The translations under genes and the position numbers were made by a program. From a bacterium (GTDB lineage: Bacteria > UBP6 > UBA1177), in assembly GCA_017961325.1 (NCBI GenBank), contig JAGCXM010000015.1, positions 164,412-228,411 of the forward strand: a stretch of DNA of 64,000 nt. The letters run 5' to 3'. The notes under the pieces are model-generated. The model did no database searches and was not told the origin of the DNA. It was given only the letters and a program-made list of their open reading frames with translations. Position 1 is the stretch's first letter; every line of letters begins with the position of its first letter. This document shows, piece after piece, positions 9,015 to 18,721 of this stretch.

Positions 9015-9625
9015 AATTTTATCTCTAACTGATCATAAAGTTCGTAAATTACTGAAAAAAAGTAAGGAAACATAAGCGCCTGGGCAACAACTCCGAGCGG
9101 CATGAAAATCTGGAAAAGCAGAAATGCAAAGGCAAGCGATGCGAAGAAAATGAGCGAAAAAAGGAAAAGCGGAAGCCTGTAACCGTTGCCGGTGCGGAGA
9201 CTTTCGACAAGCGCGTCTACGGCAAAGTTCTGTTTCGCCGCCGTTATGAAAAATGAGAACATGAAAACGCTGAAAACCGCTATTGCCGGAATTATTGCGG
9301 CAACGGTTCCCAGAACGAGAGCAGGAAAAAGGAGAATAGAAAGCATAAAACCGTTTTTGAAATGCTTCCAAAGCATTTTCGGTGATGAAAACGTATCGTT
9401 TTTAAGTCCTCTTGCCGATTGCGTGACGGTATTTGCAAGCAGAACCGCAGTAAAACCTCCTAAAACCAAAGTGACGAGCACTCCAGCCGTGATGCTGAAT
9501 TTAAAACAGATCGAAGGAATGGCCAAAACCGCTCCGAAAGCAATGAATTTCAAAAAATCAGATTTGTAACGAATCCAAGCGTGTTCAAAAGCTTCAATAA
9601 AATCGAACTTTTCTGTTTTCGGCAT
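9011..9625 (-). CDS. Unknown multi-spanning membrane protein
   Basis: 204 residues with about five hydrophobic segments: 'FIAFGAVLAIPSICF', 'GVLVTLVLGGFTAVLLANTV', a long one at ~95-130, 'LFLFSLIFFASLAFAFLLF' and 'VVAQALMFPYFFSVIY'. The layout resembles small integral membrane proteins of the DUF4013 type, but I cannot assign a family firmly. A strong SD (GGAGGGAG) precedes the ATG. It is the first gene of a coupled trio with the AmgK-like and MurU-like genes. Inference: it may take part in uptake or membrane-associated handling of the recycled sugar, but nothing in the sequence proves it. Confidence 0.6.
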   Translation of the reverse strand: MPKTEKFDFIEAFEHAWIRYKSDFLKFIAFGAVLAIPSICFKFSITAGVLVTLVLGGFTAVLLANTVTQSARGLKNDTFSSPKMLWKHFKNGFMLSILLFPALVLGTVAAIIPAIAVFSVFMFSFFITAAKQNFAVDALVESLRTGNGYRLPLFLFSLIFFASLAFAFLLFQIFMPLGVVAQALMFPYFFSVIYELYDQLEIKL

Positions 9626-9751
9626 TTACTCCCTCCGTGCGAAGCGGCATGCATACACAAAACACGTCATTTTAGGTACGCAGAACAAGAATAGCAAGAA
9701 AAAATCCCGCCTTTCAAATGCTAACACCTAAAATTTATTATTTTTTCGGAG

Positions 9752-10699
9752 CTATTTTTCTTCCGAAAGGGGCAGGAATCCCCTGCCGTAAATCTGGTTG
9801 GTATCGAAAACCGAAAGAAAAGCATCCTGGTCGGTATCCTGAATGAAATCCTGCAATGCCGAAAGCTCGCGGCGGCTTAGGGCTGTGTAAATGACTTTTT
9901 TGTCGTCACGACCGTACATTCCCTGGGCAAAAAAGAATGTTCCGCCTCTTCTCAGCCTGTGGAGGATAAAATCACTTATTTCCTCGTGCTTTGACGAAAC
10001 GACGAAAACAGCCTTCCTGTTGCTGCCGCCAAGCATTACGGCGTCAAGAACCTTACCGGTGAGATAGATCGTGATGAGCGCATAAATCGCGAGCGAAAAA
10101 TCCTTGAATGCTATCACACCGATCGAAACGATTGTCGAATCAATGAAAATAAGGAGCTGCCCGACCGAAATCTTTGTATATTTATTGAGAATTTGGGCGA
10201 TTATGTCACTGCCTCCGGTTGATGCCTTAGCCCTGAAAATAAGCGCAAGCCCGACACCGATCAAGAGACCCGAGACAATGCTCGCCAGAAACGGATCCTG
10301 AACGGGAGACGCAATAAATTCAGCTCCTTCTGCAAGATCCTTCGGACGGAACCATCCGAATTTTTCTATAAGTTTTGACTGGAAATCGATAAAAAACGAT
10401 GTCGCAATCGTGCCGACGAATGTTTTCGCCCCGAATCTCGGTCCGAGAATATAGATTCCGAGAGCGAAAAGCGGAATGTTGAAAATAAGTCCTACCGTTC
10501 CTGTCGGGAATCCGAAAACGTGGTGAATGACTATGGCCGTACCGTAAACGCCGCCTGGAACGATTTTATGCGGGTCTGCGAAAAACGAATAGCCGGAAGC
10601 CATGATTATCGAGCCGAAAATTATAAGAAAATAGGATTTGAACCACCTTGCCGAATAAAGCTTATCGGTAAAAAAGTGTTCTTTCGTCGGAATAGACAT
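9752..10699 (-). CDS. YitT-family membrane protein (DUF161/DUF2179)
   Basis: 315 residues. The N-terminal two thirds hold about six membrane spans with the YitT hallmarks 'IVPGGVYGTAIVIHHVFG' and 'KASTGGSDIIAQIL'. The last ~80 residues form the soluble DUF2179 domain ('HRLRRGGTFFFAQGMY' and 'VIYTALSRRELSAL'). The role of YitT proteins is unsettled; transport is suspected. The start at 10699 was chosen because a TGGAG SD lies 7 bases before it; starting at an upstream codon would add an odd hydrophobic stretch. There are 126 bp between it and the next gene downstream, and I find no convincing terminator there. Confidence 0.85.
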   Translation of the reverse strand: MSIPTKEHFFTDKLYSARWFKSYFLIIFGSIIMASGYSFFADPHKIVPGGVYGTAIVIHHVFGFPTGTVGLIFNIPLFALGIYILGPRFGAKTFVGTIATSFFIDFQSKLIEKFGWFRPKDLAEGAEFIASPVQDPFLASIVSGLLIGVGLALIFRAKASTGGSDIIAQILNKYTKISVGQLLIFIDSTIVSIGVIAFKDFSLAIYALITIYLTGKVLDAVMLGGSNRKAVFVVSSKHEEISDFILHRLRRGGTFFFAQGMYGRDDKKVIYTALSRRELSALQDFIQDTDQDAFLSVFDTNQIYGRGFLPLSEEK

Positions 10700-10844
10700 T
10701 GAAAACTCCACTAACAAAAAACATACAAATAAAAGCGGCGGCAATATACAAAAAGTTTTCCGACAGTCAAATAATTTAGCTAACTCACTGTAATAACGTA
10801 TCTTTTGTACAAGATTGTTTTAAGATTTTTTTGGAATGAAAAAA

Positions 10845-11429
10845 CTATTGATTATTTTTTCTGCTATTTTCGATTTCCTTAGAAAGTTCGTCAAAGGCTT
10901 TGTCCGCTCTTTCCGCAACAGCTTTTCTGACACTTTCGCTAAGCTGGCTCATACTGCTGACGGTATTTTTGAATTTTTCAAGATCGGCGCACATAAGGAT
11001 ATAAATCGTTCCTGAATCGGAAATCCAGCTTTCTTTCTGCTCGGTGCCCGAAAGAGTAAGATCAGTGATCTGCTTTGCAACATCGACGATGTGCTGTTCG
11101 TCGTTTGCAGCCTTGCCGAACTCCTCGCCGCCGGTCGTCGTCGACTGATAGTCTTTCAGCATCGACTGAACTTTGAGCTCAAGCATCCTTGCGATTTCGG
11201 TTCTTCCTCTGCCGATTGCGGTGGTACGCATCATCGAAACGTTTCTCGAACCTGCCGCACTTCCTACCCCGCATATCTGTGTAGCCGTACTCGAGCTGCC
11301 GAGAACCCATTTGGGTGCACCTTCAAATTCATTTTTTACAGCATCACCTGTTCCTTTTTTGTCTGCACTTCCGCATGCCATCATCATTGCAACAGCAAAC
11401 ATCATAACAATTGCGAACAACTTTTTCAT
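10845..11429 (-). CDS. LPP20-like lipoprotein
   Basis: A 194-residue lipoprotein. The signal peptide ends in 'MMMACGS' with the lipobox cysteine at residue 20. The body resembles the LPP20 family: 'ICGVGSAAGSRN', then alternating alanine/arginine helices ('TTAIGRGRTEIARML'), and a late strand 'GTIYILMCADLEKF'. LPP20 proteins are outer-membrane lipoproteins of uncertain role. The ATG at 11429 follows AAGGAG at good spacing; an upstream in-frame start is rejected because it would bury the signal peptide. Downstream of the zinc-ribbon ATPase gene by 80 bp, so possibly co-transcribed. Confidence 0.75.
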   Translation of the reverse strand: MKKLFAIVMMFAVAMMMACGSADKKGTGDAVKNEFEGAPKWVLGSSSTATQICGVGSAAGSRNVSMMRTTAIGRGRTEIARMLELKVQSMLKDYQSTTTGGEEFGKAANDEQHIVDVAKQITDLTLSGTEQKESWISDSGTIYILMCADLEKFKNTVSSMSQLSESVRKAVAERADKAFDELSKEIENSRKNNQ

Positions 11430-11509
11430 GACCAACTCCTTTAAAAAAACAATAAACACAAAAAATTCAATAATTAGCTTAACTTATTTTCTGTCAAAAA
11501 TTGCCGCTT

Positions 11510-14500
11510 TTAAAAATTCATACAGTTTTTGTATTCAAGAAAAGGTTCTACCCAGTCCCTGTTCTCAAGACCGTTTTCCTCAAAAAAGTGCAAAAATCCT
11601 TTCAAAATTGAAAAATCCATAACTATCAAAGCGTTGGAAAAACCTTCTCTTATAAGCTCTTCCCAATCCCCGCCGTTCATCTTTTTGATTTTTCCGAGTA
11701 AGAACATTATTTTCGATTTGAAGTAGGAAATTTTGAATTTTTCAGCATAATTCAGCACTTCTTCAAGAATTTCGGTAGCCTGCGGATAATTTTTGAGCGT
11801 CATGCAGATTTCAGCGAGTTTGCAAGCGCTTCTGATGTAGAGGATATAGATGAATTCGGCAGGCCGCACCCCTTTTCCGTCTGATTTTTTAATTACATCG
11901 CGCAGAAGCTTATAGCCCCTGACTGCAAAAGTATTGGCCTCGAGATGCTCCGAATTGGCAATCAAAATATCGGTCGTCTTGTCAATCAGCCGGAATTCAT
12001 CCTCGTAGCATCCGGCGGTATGGAATTTTTTGATGATGTCGGCTACCGCGGAAATGTCTATGTTTTTCTCATCCAGAATAAGGATTTCTGACTTCGCAAG
12101 CATCTCAAGATGATAGTCGAAATGCTGCTTTGCATAGGTCAGCAGCTTTTCCCAGAAAATCTTAGCCCACTGCGGATCGACGATTTTCCAAAGTCTCGCG
12201 TTCTTTATTTCAGGAAGAATTCTGAAGTCGTCTTCTGTGTCATCGGTTTCAAAAGAAGAGATTATAGTCTGATAACTGCGCTGCGAAATCTCGAAAAATC
12301 CCAGTTTTTCCATATAAACAGCTGATGAGAAAAGGAAAGAATTCATTTTTTTATCAACGATTCCGCCGGAATTTATGTAGCTCAGAAGCAGCCAGTGCTT
12401 GTCAATCGAAGGAATTTCGGAATCGGTGGAAATGAGCTTGTTGACGGTATTGCGGTAGAACGCCCGCTCCGGTCTTCCGATTTTTATCGTTTTTTTCAGT
12501 GCCAGCATGATTGCACGCGCCGAAAAACGGACAGAATCGCCTTCCGGAACGAGATAGCCTCTTTTGATAAGTTCGTCGACACATTCGGAACCGGTCGTCG
12601 AAACGAGTGCGAAGAAATTTCTAGGAACAGAATAGAGGTTGAGAAGTGCCAGCTCTTTCAAAGTTGTAAACAAATCGTTCGGAAGCAAGGAAAAGCGTTT
12701 GGCGATAAGTTCATCAATTCCCGAGGGACACTTGAAATCGTCGGGCAGTTTCGCAAAACGCCAGCTGCCTTTCATCTCGAAAATAAGCCCTAAATCTTTA
12801 AGATATTCGGTAAGTTGCATTGCAAAAAGCATATTGCCGCCAGCCTTTTCGCGGAGAAGCTTCTCCATTTCGGCAGGAATTCTGTTTGTTCCCAAAGTCG
12901 CAAGCACTGCATTTGCAAGTTTTTCTTTATCAAAACCCCTGAAATCATAGATATTTTCGGGCAAAGCATCAGCAAGAACCATGGCTTTTTCATCGACTGC
13001 GCAGATAACAGCCATGGGAGCGCATTCAAAAAGCGACTTCAAATTCGCCAGAAATTTAACCGTTCTCACATTAAGCGAATTGGCGTTGTTGATGAACCAC
13101 AAAACAGGTTTGTTGCGGCTGAGCGAATAAATGACGTAAGCTATCAGATATTCGATATCATGTTTCGGCAGCTTTGCCTTAATCGGAACAAAATTAAGGC
13201 TTATCAAAGCTCTCAGACACTCCTTTTTGTTGTTTGGAAGTGCCTCGCCGAAGATTGAACTGAATTTTTCGGCAACTTCCGCAGGATCGTTCGAGGTGAT
13301 TTTCATCAATTTTTTTATAAGATTGATAAAAATCATAAAGTCGAAATCAAAAATATTGGCGTCGCTCACTACAAGATTGAAAGTTTCCGAATCTGAGTTC
13401 CCGTATTTTTCGGCATATTCCTTCATTTTTACGAACAGACGGCTTTTGCCGATTCCGGATTCTCCACGCAGAAAAAAGGCACCGCCTTTGCAAACGCGCA
13501 TATTCCGCTCAATTTTCCGGAGCATCGGTATGCAGGATTCTTCAAATTCCGTTGAAACCGTCTCAGAAATAAGCTTGTCAAAAGAGACATCGTAAGTTTC
13601 ATTTACGTAATAGGGTTTAAGTTCAAAAACTGGTGCTTCATGCGCTGGAATATTTTTTGCGGCAAAAGCTGCTTCAACAGTCATGTCGTTATTTTCAGCT
13701 TCCTTATCGGAATCCTCAATTATAAGAATTGTTTCTGGTGCAATCTGAATCTGAACTTCCTGACTCTTTTCATGTTCTCCGACAGACTCGATTTCAAGAT
13801 CAAATTCTTTGGGCTCACCTGACTGCGGCTCTGCATTTCCGGTATTGCGGGAAAATTCAGCAGATTTCTCTTCACGCTGCGGAACTGTCTGTCCGGCCGC
13901 TTCATTCTTCGGAACATCCTCGGTTATCGACGTAAGCTCTGAGAAAAGCTCGTCAAAATTGAGTTCAGACGGCGCATTAGATTTTTTCGAAGATTTTCTG
14001 GCAACCTCTTTAGGAGCTTCCCATTTCGTAATAAAATCACCTGACGACTTTTCGTTCTCAACAGCCTTCAAAGTGTTTTTGCTGCTGCGCTCCTTTTGTT
14101 TCTTTTTCTGTTTCAGGACCTGACTTTCGAACTGAAGATCAAGTTCCGGCCCGGAATCATTCTGCGAATTGTCATCATCATCTATTTTGATTTCAATCGT
14201 TGGACGCGGTTTTCTTTCCGGTCCTCCTGCAAGCTGCAGCTTTCCGTCTGAATTTTCCTGCTGTTCGGCCGGTTTGTCGGAATCATCGAAACTGTTTTTT
14301 TCTGAAAGCTGCAGTTTTTTCCCGCCTGCGCTTGCGTTTTCTCCGTCAGACACATCCCCTATGCCGAAATCGATTTCAACAAAACTTTCGGATTTGGAAT
14401 CATCTTCGACCTTGCTTTCTACCGTATCAGATGCATCCCGATCCGAACCCTCGTCAAACTCTATCTCCAAATCTCCGTTCTGTTCAGACTGAAAATCCTG

Positions 14501-14680
14501 CACCATTGACGCAGACGGGACAAGATCTTCCAATTTCCCGCCGCACGACATACAAAATTTTGCGCTTTTTTCATACATTACGCCGCAAACAGGGCAACAA
14601 CGCTCCAGTTTTTTTCCGCACATAATGCAGAATCCTGCTGAGTTGCCTTCATTTGAGTTTGAACAATAAAAACATTTCAT
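11510..14680 (-). CDS. Zinc-ribbon STAND-like ATPase with long acidic linker and TPR-like tail
   Basis: A 1056-residue protein. Residues 1-52 hold four CxxC pairs (CFYC, CIMC, CPVC, CMSC), i.e. two stacked zinc ribbons. Residues ~55-350 are low-complexity, rich in Asp, Glu, Ser and Lys, and probably disordered. At ~400-412 is a Walker A motif 'RGESGIGKSRLF' of the AAA_16 / adenylate-cyclase-associated ATPase type. The expected Walker B at ~527 reads 'VLWFINNANSL', with Asn where Asp/Glu are normal. The remaining ~500 residues are helical and repeat-like (TPR-like). The ATG at 14680 has AAGGTGA before it; the TTG two codons upstream abuts that SD. Such proteins usually act as signalling scaffolds. 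No kinase or cyclase domain is present here, so the function is unknown. Confidence 0.7.
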   Translation of the reverse strand: MKCFYCSNSNEGNSAGFCIMCGKKLERCCPVCGVMYEKSAKFCMSCGGKLEDLVPSASMVQDFQSEQNGDLEIEFDEGSDRDASDTVESKVEDDSKSESFVEIDFGIGDVSDGENASAGGKKLQLSEKNSFDDSDKPAEQQENSDGKLQLAGGPERKPRPTIEIKIDDDDNSQNDSGPELDLQFESQVLKQKKKQKERSSKNTLKAVENEKSSGDFITKWEAPKEVARKSSKKSNAPSELNFDELFSELTSITEDVPKNEAAGQTVPQREEKSAEFSRNTGNAEPQSGEPKEFDLEIESVGEHEKSQEVQIQIAPETILIIEDSDKEAENNDMTVEAAFAAKNIPAHEAPVFELKPYYVNETYDVSFDKLISETVSTEFEESCIPMLRKIERNMRVCKGGAFFLRGESGIGKSRLFVKMKEYAEKYGNSDSETFNLVVSDANIFDFDFMIFINLIKKLMKITSNDPAEVAEKFSSIFGEALPNNKKECLRALISLNFVPIKAKLPKHDIEYLIAYVIYSLSRNKPVLWFINNANSLNVRTVKFLANLKSLFECAPMAVICAVDEKAMVLADALPENIYDFRGFDKEKLANAVLATLGTNRIPAEMEKLLREKAGGNMLFAMQLTEYLKDLGLIFEMKGSWRFAKLPDDFKCPSGIDELIAKRFSLLPNDLFTTLKELALLNLYSVPRNFFALVSTTGSECVDELIKRGYLVPEGDSVRFSARAIMLALKKTIKIGRPERAFYRNTVNKLISTDSEIPSIDKHWLLLSYINSGGIVDKKMNSFLFSSAVYMEKLGFFEISQRSYQTIISSFETDDTEDDFRILPEIKNARLWKIVDPQWAKIFWEKLLTYAKQHFDYHLEMLAKSEILILDEKNIDISAVADIIKKFHTAGCYEDEFRLIDKTTDILIANSEHLEANTFAVRGYKLLRDVIKKSDGKGVRPAEFIYILYIRSACKLAEICMTLKNYPQATEILEEVLNYAEKFKISYFKSKIMFLLGKIKKMNGGDWEELIREGFSNALIVMDFSILKGFLHFFEENGLENRDWVEPFLEYKNCMNF

Positions 14681-14697
14681 TCGCAATCACCTTCGAA

Positions 14698-15678
14698 TTA
14701 AAACCGCCACTCTTTCAAAACCGTCCCGCTTCCGTCAAGAGTATACAATTTTATATTGAAATTTTCCATAATTTTTTTAACGGATTCTTCATTTTTCAGT
14801 GCAACCGAAACTGCGGTCGCGGCAACATCGGCCGCGGTGGCATTTTTGGCAACGACCGTAACCGATTTCGCATCTTTGACAGGCTTACCCGTCTTAGGAT
14901 TCATAATGTGCGAAAAAGTTTGACCTTCGATCACAAAAAAGCGCTCGTAATCTCCGCTTGTCGCAACGGCGCCGCATCCGGAGCCGAATTCCAATTTCTT
15001 CAATATTTCAGAATGATTATCAGGATTTTTTATTCCTATGCTCCACGGCTTTCCGGCCTTATTTCCGCAAATAAGCATGTCTCCGCCGTAGTTTACGATG
15101 AAGTTCCCGACCCCGTATCTTTTCAGAATTTCTCCGGCTCTGTCGATGGCATATCCTTTCGCAACTCCGCCGAGATCGATTTTCACACCTTTTCCGGCAA
15201 ACCTGATTTTGTTTCCGCTGCAGTCGGTTAAAACCTTGTCAGCACCTACGAAACGCTGTTTTTCCTCAATCGTTTTTTCGTCAGGGATCTTGTTCCCGTT
15301 GTTTTCCCAGAGAGCACCCGTACTTTTGTATGTTATGTCGAAAAAACCTCCGCTCATTTCACCGAATTTCAGGCTTTTTTCAATCAAATCACATACTTGT
15401 TGCGGCACTTCTACATCTTTTTCGTGAGCTTCACGGTTCAGAATCGAAACAAAACTTGAATCTTTATAATAACTCAGCTCGTCTTCAACGGTTCCGGCGT
15501 CTCTTTTTACCGCTTCTTCGAGTGCTTCGTTTTTTTCACCGGTGTAAATCACCGAAAGAACCGTTCCCATTCCTGAAAAAGTGATTGAATTCAACTCGGT
15601 TTTATGTTCGCAAGCGCATAAAAAACTTATCATAAAGAGAAGAAAAACGAGTTTGAAGGCGCTTTTTTCTTCGTCCAT
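14698..15678 (-). CDS. apbE: FAD:protein FMN transferase lipoprotein (ApbE)
   Basis: Attaches FMN covalently to threonine of target proteins such as Rnf/Nqr subunits, or acts as a periplasmic FAD pyrophosphatase in some species. 326 residues; the signal peptide ends in the lipobox 'FLCAC'. Family motifs are present: 'GMGTVLSV', 'DLGGVAKGYAIDRAGEIL', 'NYGGDMLICG', 'HIMNPKTGKP' and 'NATAADVAATAVSVAL', whose Asp/Thr bind magnesium. It begins 8 bases after the bamA stop (ATG at 15678; a GTG at 15684 is also possible), so it is likely in the bamA operon. No Rnf or Nqr genes are visible in the window. Confidence 0.92.
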   Translation of the reverse strand: MDEEKSAFKLVFLLFMISFLCACEHKTELNSITFSGMGTVLSVIYTGEKNEALEEAVKRDAGTVEDELSYYKDSSFVSILNREAHEKDVEVPQQVCDLIEKSLKFGEMSGGFFDITYKSTGALWENNGNKIPDEKTIEEKQRFVGADKVLTDCSGNKIRFAGKGVKIDLGGVAKGYAIDRAGEILKRYGVGNFIVNYGGDMLICGNKAGKPWSIGIKNPDNHSEILKKLEFGSGCGAVATSGDYERFFVIEGQTFSHIMNPKTGKPVKDAKSVTVVAKNATAADVAATAVSVALKNEESVKKIMENFNIKLYTLDGSGTVLKEWRF

Positions 15679-15686
15679 TGCCACCG

Positions 15687-18020
15687 TCAGAATGAATTTT
15701 TAATGTTGAATTCGAACTGGAATTTCGGATCGCCGGGTCTAGGAGTAAGCGGGAATCCCCATTCGAACGAAAGCGGCGCCATCGGAGTAACCCAGCGCAG
15801 ACCGAATCCTGCGCTCCACAAGACGCCGAGCGGCAGATCATAGATATCGTTAGCCTTTGAATTTATGTAGAAAAGATGCTCGTCTTTCGCCCACGAGTTG
15901 CCCAAATCCACAAAGCCGATGACGCTGATTCTCATTGATTTGACAACCGGAATTTCAATCTCGTTGTTCATTATGAACTGCTTGTCACCGCCGATGATGT
16001 ATGGATAAGTCGAACTTGTCGGATCCTTTCCGTCGGTCGGGATGTTGTAGTCGGTATCAGGTCTGTCGTGGTTCGGTCCGATCGAATAGAACGGATAGCC
16101 GCGGACGCTGTACATTCCGCCGAGTTTGAACCTCTCTGAATACGGAAGCGGCTTGTTCTGCAGGTGGATGTTGTAGCCGAGTTCGATATTCGTCCTGAAG
16201 ATAACACCCAGGAAAAGCTCCTGATACCACCTGAAATTGAAATCAAGGTTGAGGATGTCCTCGTTGCTTCCCATCCAGCGCGGGAAATATTCCACTCCGC
16301 CGACTGCGTAAATACCTTTCGAAGCATACATTCTGTCGTTTCTCGTATCGACGGCAAGCCTGAAAGTGAGTCCTGATGAGAAGAAATCCCGGTAAAGATA
16401 GTTCATCTGATGCTCCGTCGCACCGTTGATATCGACTTTTTTGAGCCTGTATCCGATATACGTCCTCAGATATTTTGCAATAGGAATACCGAACGTTACG
16501 CTGAAACCGAAGCTGTTCTGGCTGTAATCGGCATAGTATTCGTAAATATCGGAATCGTAGTTGAGATAACGGTAATAAAACGAAATATTTGCAGAGACAT
16601 CGGAATCCACAAACCACGGCTCGTAAAAACTGAGGCTGACTTCGCGCCGCATTTTGCTGAGCTGACCAGCAAGGCTGAGGCTCTGCCCGTAACCCAGAAA
16701 GTTGTTCTGCTCGACTTTTGCATTGAGAAGGAAACTTTCAAATGACGAGAAACCTGCGCCGACATTGAATGTTCCGCTTTTGCGCTCTTTGACAGTAACA
16801 ACAATTTTTGCCATATTCGGCGAAGAACCGTGAGTTACTTCGATTTTCACCTCATCGTAAAAACCGGTTCTTTTGAGGTTCATTTCACTTTCTTTCTGGC
16901 GTGAATAGCTGAAAAGATCACCTTCGTAAACTTCCATTTCGCGTCTTAAAACCTTGTCGCGCGTCCTTTCGTTGCCAGAAAAAGAAATTTCCTCGATAAA
17001 ACACTTCTCCCCTTTTCTGACTATGAAGTTCATGTCAACCGACTGTTTTCTGTCGTCAAGATGCCGGCCGGGCAGAATTTCGACAAACGGATATCCTTCG
17101 TTACCGTATATTTTTTTAATACGCTCGAAATCGTGAATAGTTTTGCTGTGTTGATACCATTCACCAGCTTTTTGCGTAAATTTCATCTTCGGCATTTTTC
17201 CGCTGTCTAACGGATCACCTTCAATCGAATATTCGCCGACTTTGTATCGTTTCCCCTCTTCAACGATGTAAGAAATGTAGATGTCGCGCTTGTCCTTCGA
17301 AATGGTTACGGTCGGTTTTGAAACCTTAACGTCGACAAAACCGTTTTCGTTGTAAAGATAGGTAATTGCCCCCATACTCTCTTCCAAAGCCGATTTCTTG
17401 TAACCGCCGTCGTTGACGAACGAAAACAGCCCGTCCTCCTGAACTGTCATGTATTTTTTCAGTTCAGCCTCTTCAAGATATTTGTTGCCGACAATCGTCA
17501 CTTTCTTGACGCGGCTTTTCTTGCCTTCCGAAATCTTGAAATCGATGCTGACTTCCTGCTTTTCCTTATCGTGCACGATATCGGCGTCAATCGTTGCAGA
17601 AAGAAAGCCTTTATCATGATAAAGACCTAAAATCGCTGAAGTATTTTTTGAAATTTTGTTCATGTCGAGAAGTTCGTTCTTCTTGACGGTCACAACCTCC
17701 TTGATGTCGTCGTTATCGATTTTTTTGTTTCCCGAAAACTTGACGGAACGGATTATCGGAAATTCCACGACTTTGAACTTCAAAAGATGTTTCGAGTCAT
17801 CGTAAAAAACCGAGATATCTTCAAAAATCTCGATTTCTATGATTTTTTCAAGGATTTCGTTGATTTCCTTCTCGCTGTAATCTCTTTTTTCCTTGAAATA
17901 CTGCGTCACTATCGACTGTTCCGTCCTGACCGTTCCTTCAACTGCGACATCATCGACCTGAAGCGCTGTCATAGGCAGAAGCAGCAGAAAAACGAGTCCG
18001 AAAACCAAAAATTTATTCAT
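15687..18020 (-). CDS. bamA: Outer membrane protein assembly factor BamA
   Basis: Core of the machine that folds beta-barrel proteins into the outer membrane. 777 residues: signal peptide (1-~20), about five POTRA repeats (~22-345, each ending with a motif like 'VKKVTIVGNKYL' or 'IEEISFSGNERT'), then the 16-strand barrel. The lid-lock motif is 'SVRGYPFYSIG' (~638-648), a Tyr variant of VRGF. The C-terminus ends in Phe, as required for barrel assembly. The ATG overlaps the lolD stop by 4 bp (ATGA), so it is translated as the third gene of lolC-lolD-bamA, joining lipoprotein sorting to barrel assembly. Confidence 0.96.
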   Translation of the reverse strand: MNKFLVFGLVFLLLLPMTALQVDDVAVEGTVRTEQSIVTQYFKEKRDYSEKEINEILEKIIEIEIFEDISVFYDDSKHLLKFKVVEFPIIRSVKFSGNKKIDNDDIKEVVTVKKNELLDMNKISKNTSAILGLYHDKGFLSATIDADIVHDKEKQEVSIDFKISEGKKSRVKKVTIVGNKYLEEAELKKYMTVQEDGLFSFVNDGGYKKSALEESMGAITYLYNENGFVDVKVSKPTVTISKDKRDIYISYIVEEGKRYKVGEYSIEGDPLDSGKMPKMKFTQKAGEWYQHSKTIHDFERIKKIYGNEGYPFVEILPGRHLDDRKQSVDMNFIVRKGEKCFIEEISFSGNERTRDKVLRREMEVYEGDLFSYSRQKESEMNLKRTGFYDEVKIEVTHGSSPNMAKIVVTVKERKSGTFNVGAGFSSFESFLLNAKVEQNNFLGYGQSLSLAGQLSKMRREVSLSFYEPWFVDSDVSANISFYYRYLNYDSDIYEYYADYSQNSFGFSVTFGIPIAKYLRTYIGYRLKKVDINGATEHQMNYLYRDFFSSGLTFRLAVDTRNDRMYASKGIYAVGGVEYFPRWMGSNEDILNLDFNFRWYQELFLGVIFRTNIELGYNIHLQNKPLPYSERFKLGGMYSVRGYPFYSIGPNHDRPDTDYNIPTDGKDPTSSTYPYIIGGDKQFIMNNEIEIPVVKSMRISVIGFVDLGNSWAKDEHLFYINSKANDIYDLPLGVLWSAGFGLRWVTPMAPLSFEWGFPLTPRPGDPKFQFEFNIKNSF

Positions 18021-18721
18021 AAACCCAAGACTACTCCTTCATTTATTTCAATAACCCTTCCCATCTCCGCAGCAAAATCACGGTTGTGCGTAACGAAAAG
18101 GGTCGTCAAATTTCTTTCCTCCGCAACGGAAAGAATGAGTGCTATTATCATTTTTCCGGTATCGTTGTCCAGATTTCCCGTCGGTTCATCCATCAAAAGC
18201 AGCGAAGGGCTTGTTATAAGAGCTCTCGCGATTGCGACACGCTGCTGCTCACCGCCAGAAAGTTCGGCAGGTTTGTGGTTCAGACGGTGCGCCAGTCCGA
18301 CCCGTTCTAGCATGTTTTCCGCCCTTTCGAAAGATCCCTTTTTCGAATGTGTCAGCATTAGCGGAATCGCCGCGTTTTCGAGAGCGGTAAATTCCGGCAG
18401 AAGATGGTGGAACTGAAAGACTATTCCTATTTCGCGGTTCCTGAAGGCACTCAGTTTAGCATCTGAAAAAGTTGCCGGATCTTCGCCCTTGAGCAGCATT
18501 TTTCCGCTGTCAGGCCTTTCCAAGGTGGCCATAATATTGAGCAAAGTCGATTTTCCGGAACCGCTTTTGCCGGTAAGTGAAAGGCGTTCGCCCTCCTTCA
18601 TTTCAAGGTTGACCCCGCGCAGGACATCGATTCTGTGTCCTTCGACGAAATAGGATTTTTTTATGTTTTCCAAAGTAAGAATTGCAGGCGAGCCGCCCGC
18701 GCTCCGACAATTTTCACTCAT
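18017..18721 (-). CDS. lolD: Lipoprotein-releasing ABC transporter ATPase LolD
   Basis: ATPase that powers release of lipoproteins from the inner membrane. 234 residues with Walker A 'GKSGSGKST' (~49-57), signature 'LSGGEQQRVAIARAL' (~153-167), Walker B 'LLLMDEPTGNLD' (~172-183) and the switch histidine 'FVTHNRD'. The spacing and 'EPTGNLD' are those of the LolD/MacB/FtsE branch. It overlaps lolC by 8 bp and bamA by 4 bp; a GAGGGG SD lies inside lolC. Its partner permease directly upstream decides the Lol assignment. Confidence 0.93.
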   Translation of the reverse strand: MSENCRSAGGSPAILTLENIKKSYFVEGHRIDVLRGVNLEMKEGERLSLTGKSGSGKSTLLNIMATLERPDSGKMLLKGEDPATFSDAKLSAFRNREIGIVFQFHHLLPEFTALENAAIPLMLTHSKKGSFERAENMLERVGLAHRLNHKPAELSGGEQQRVAIARALITSPSLLLMDEPTGNLDNDTGKMIIALILSVAEERNLTTLFVTHNRDFAAEMGRVIEINEGVVLGL

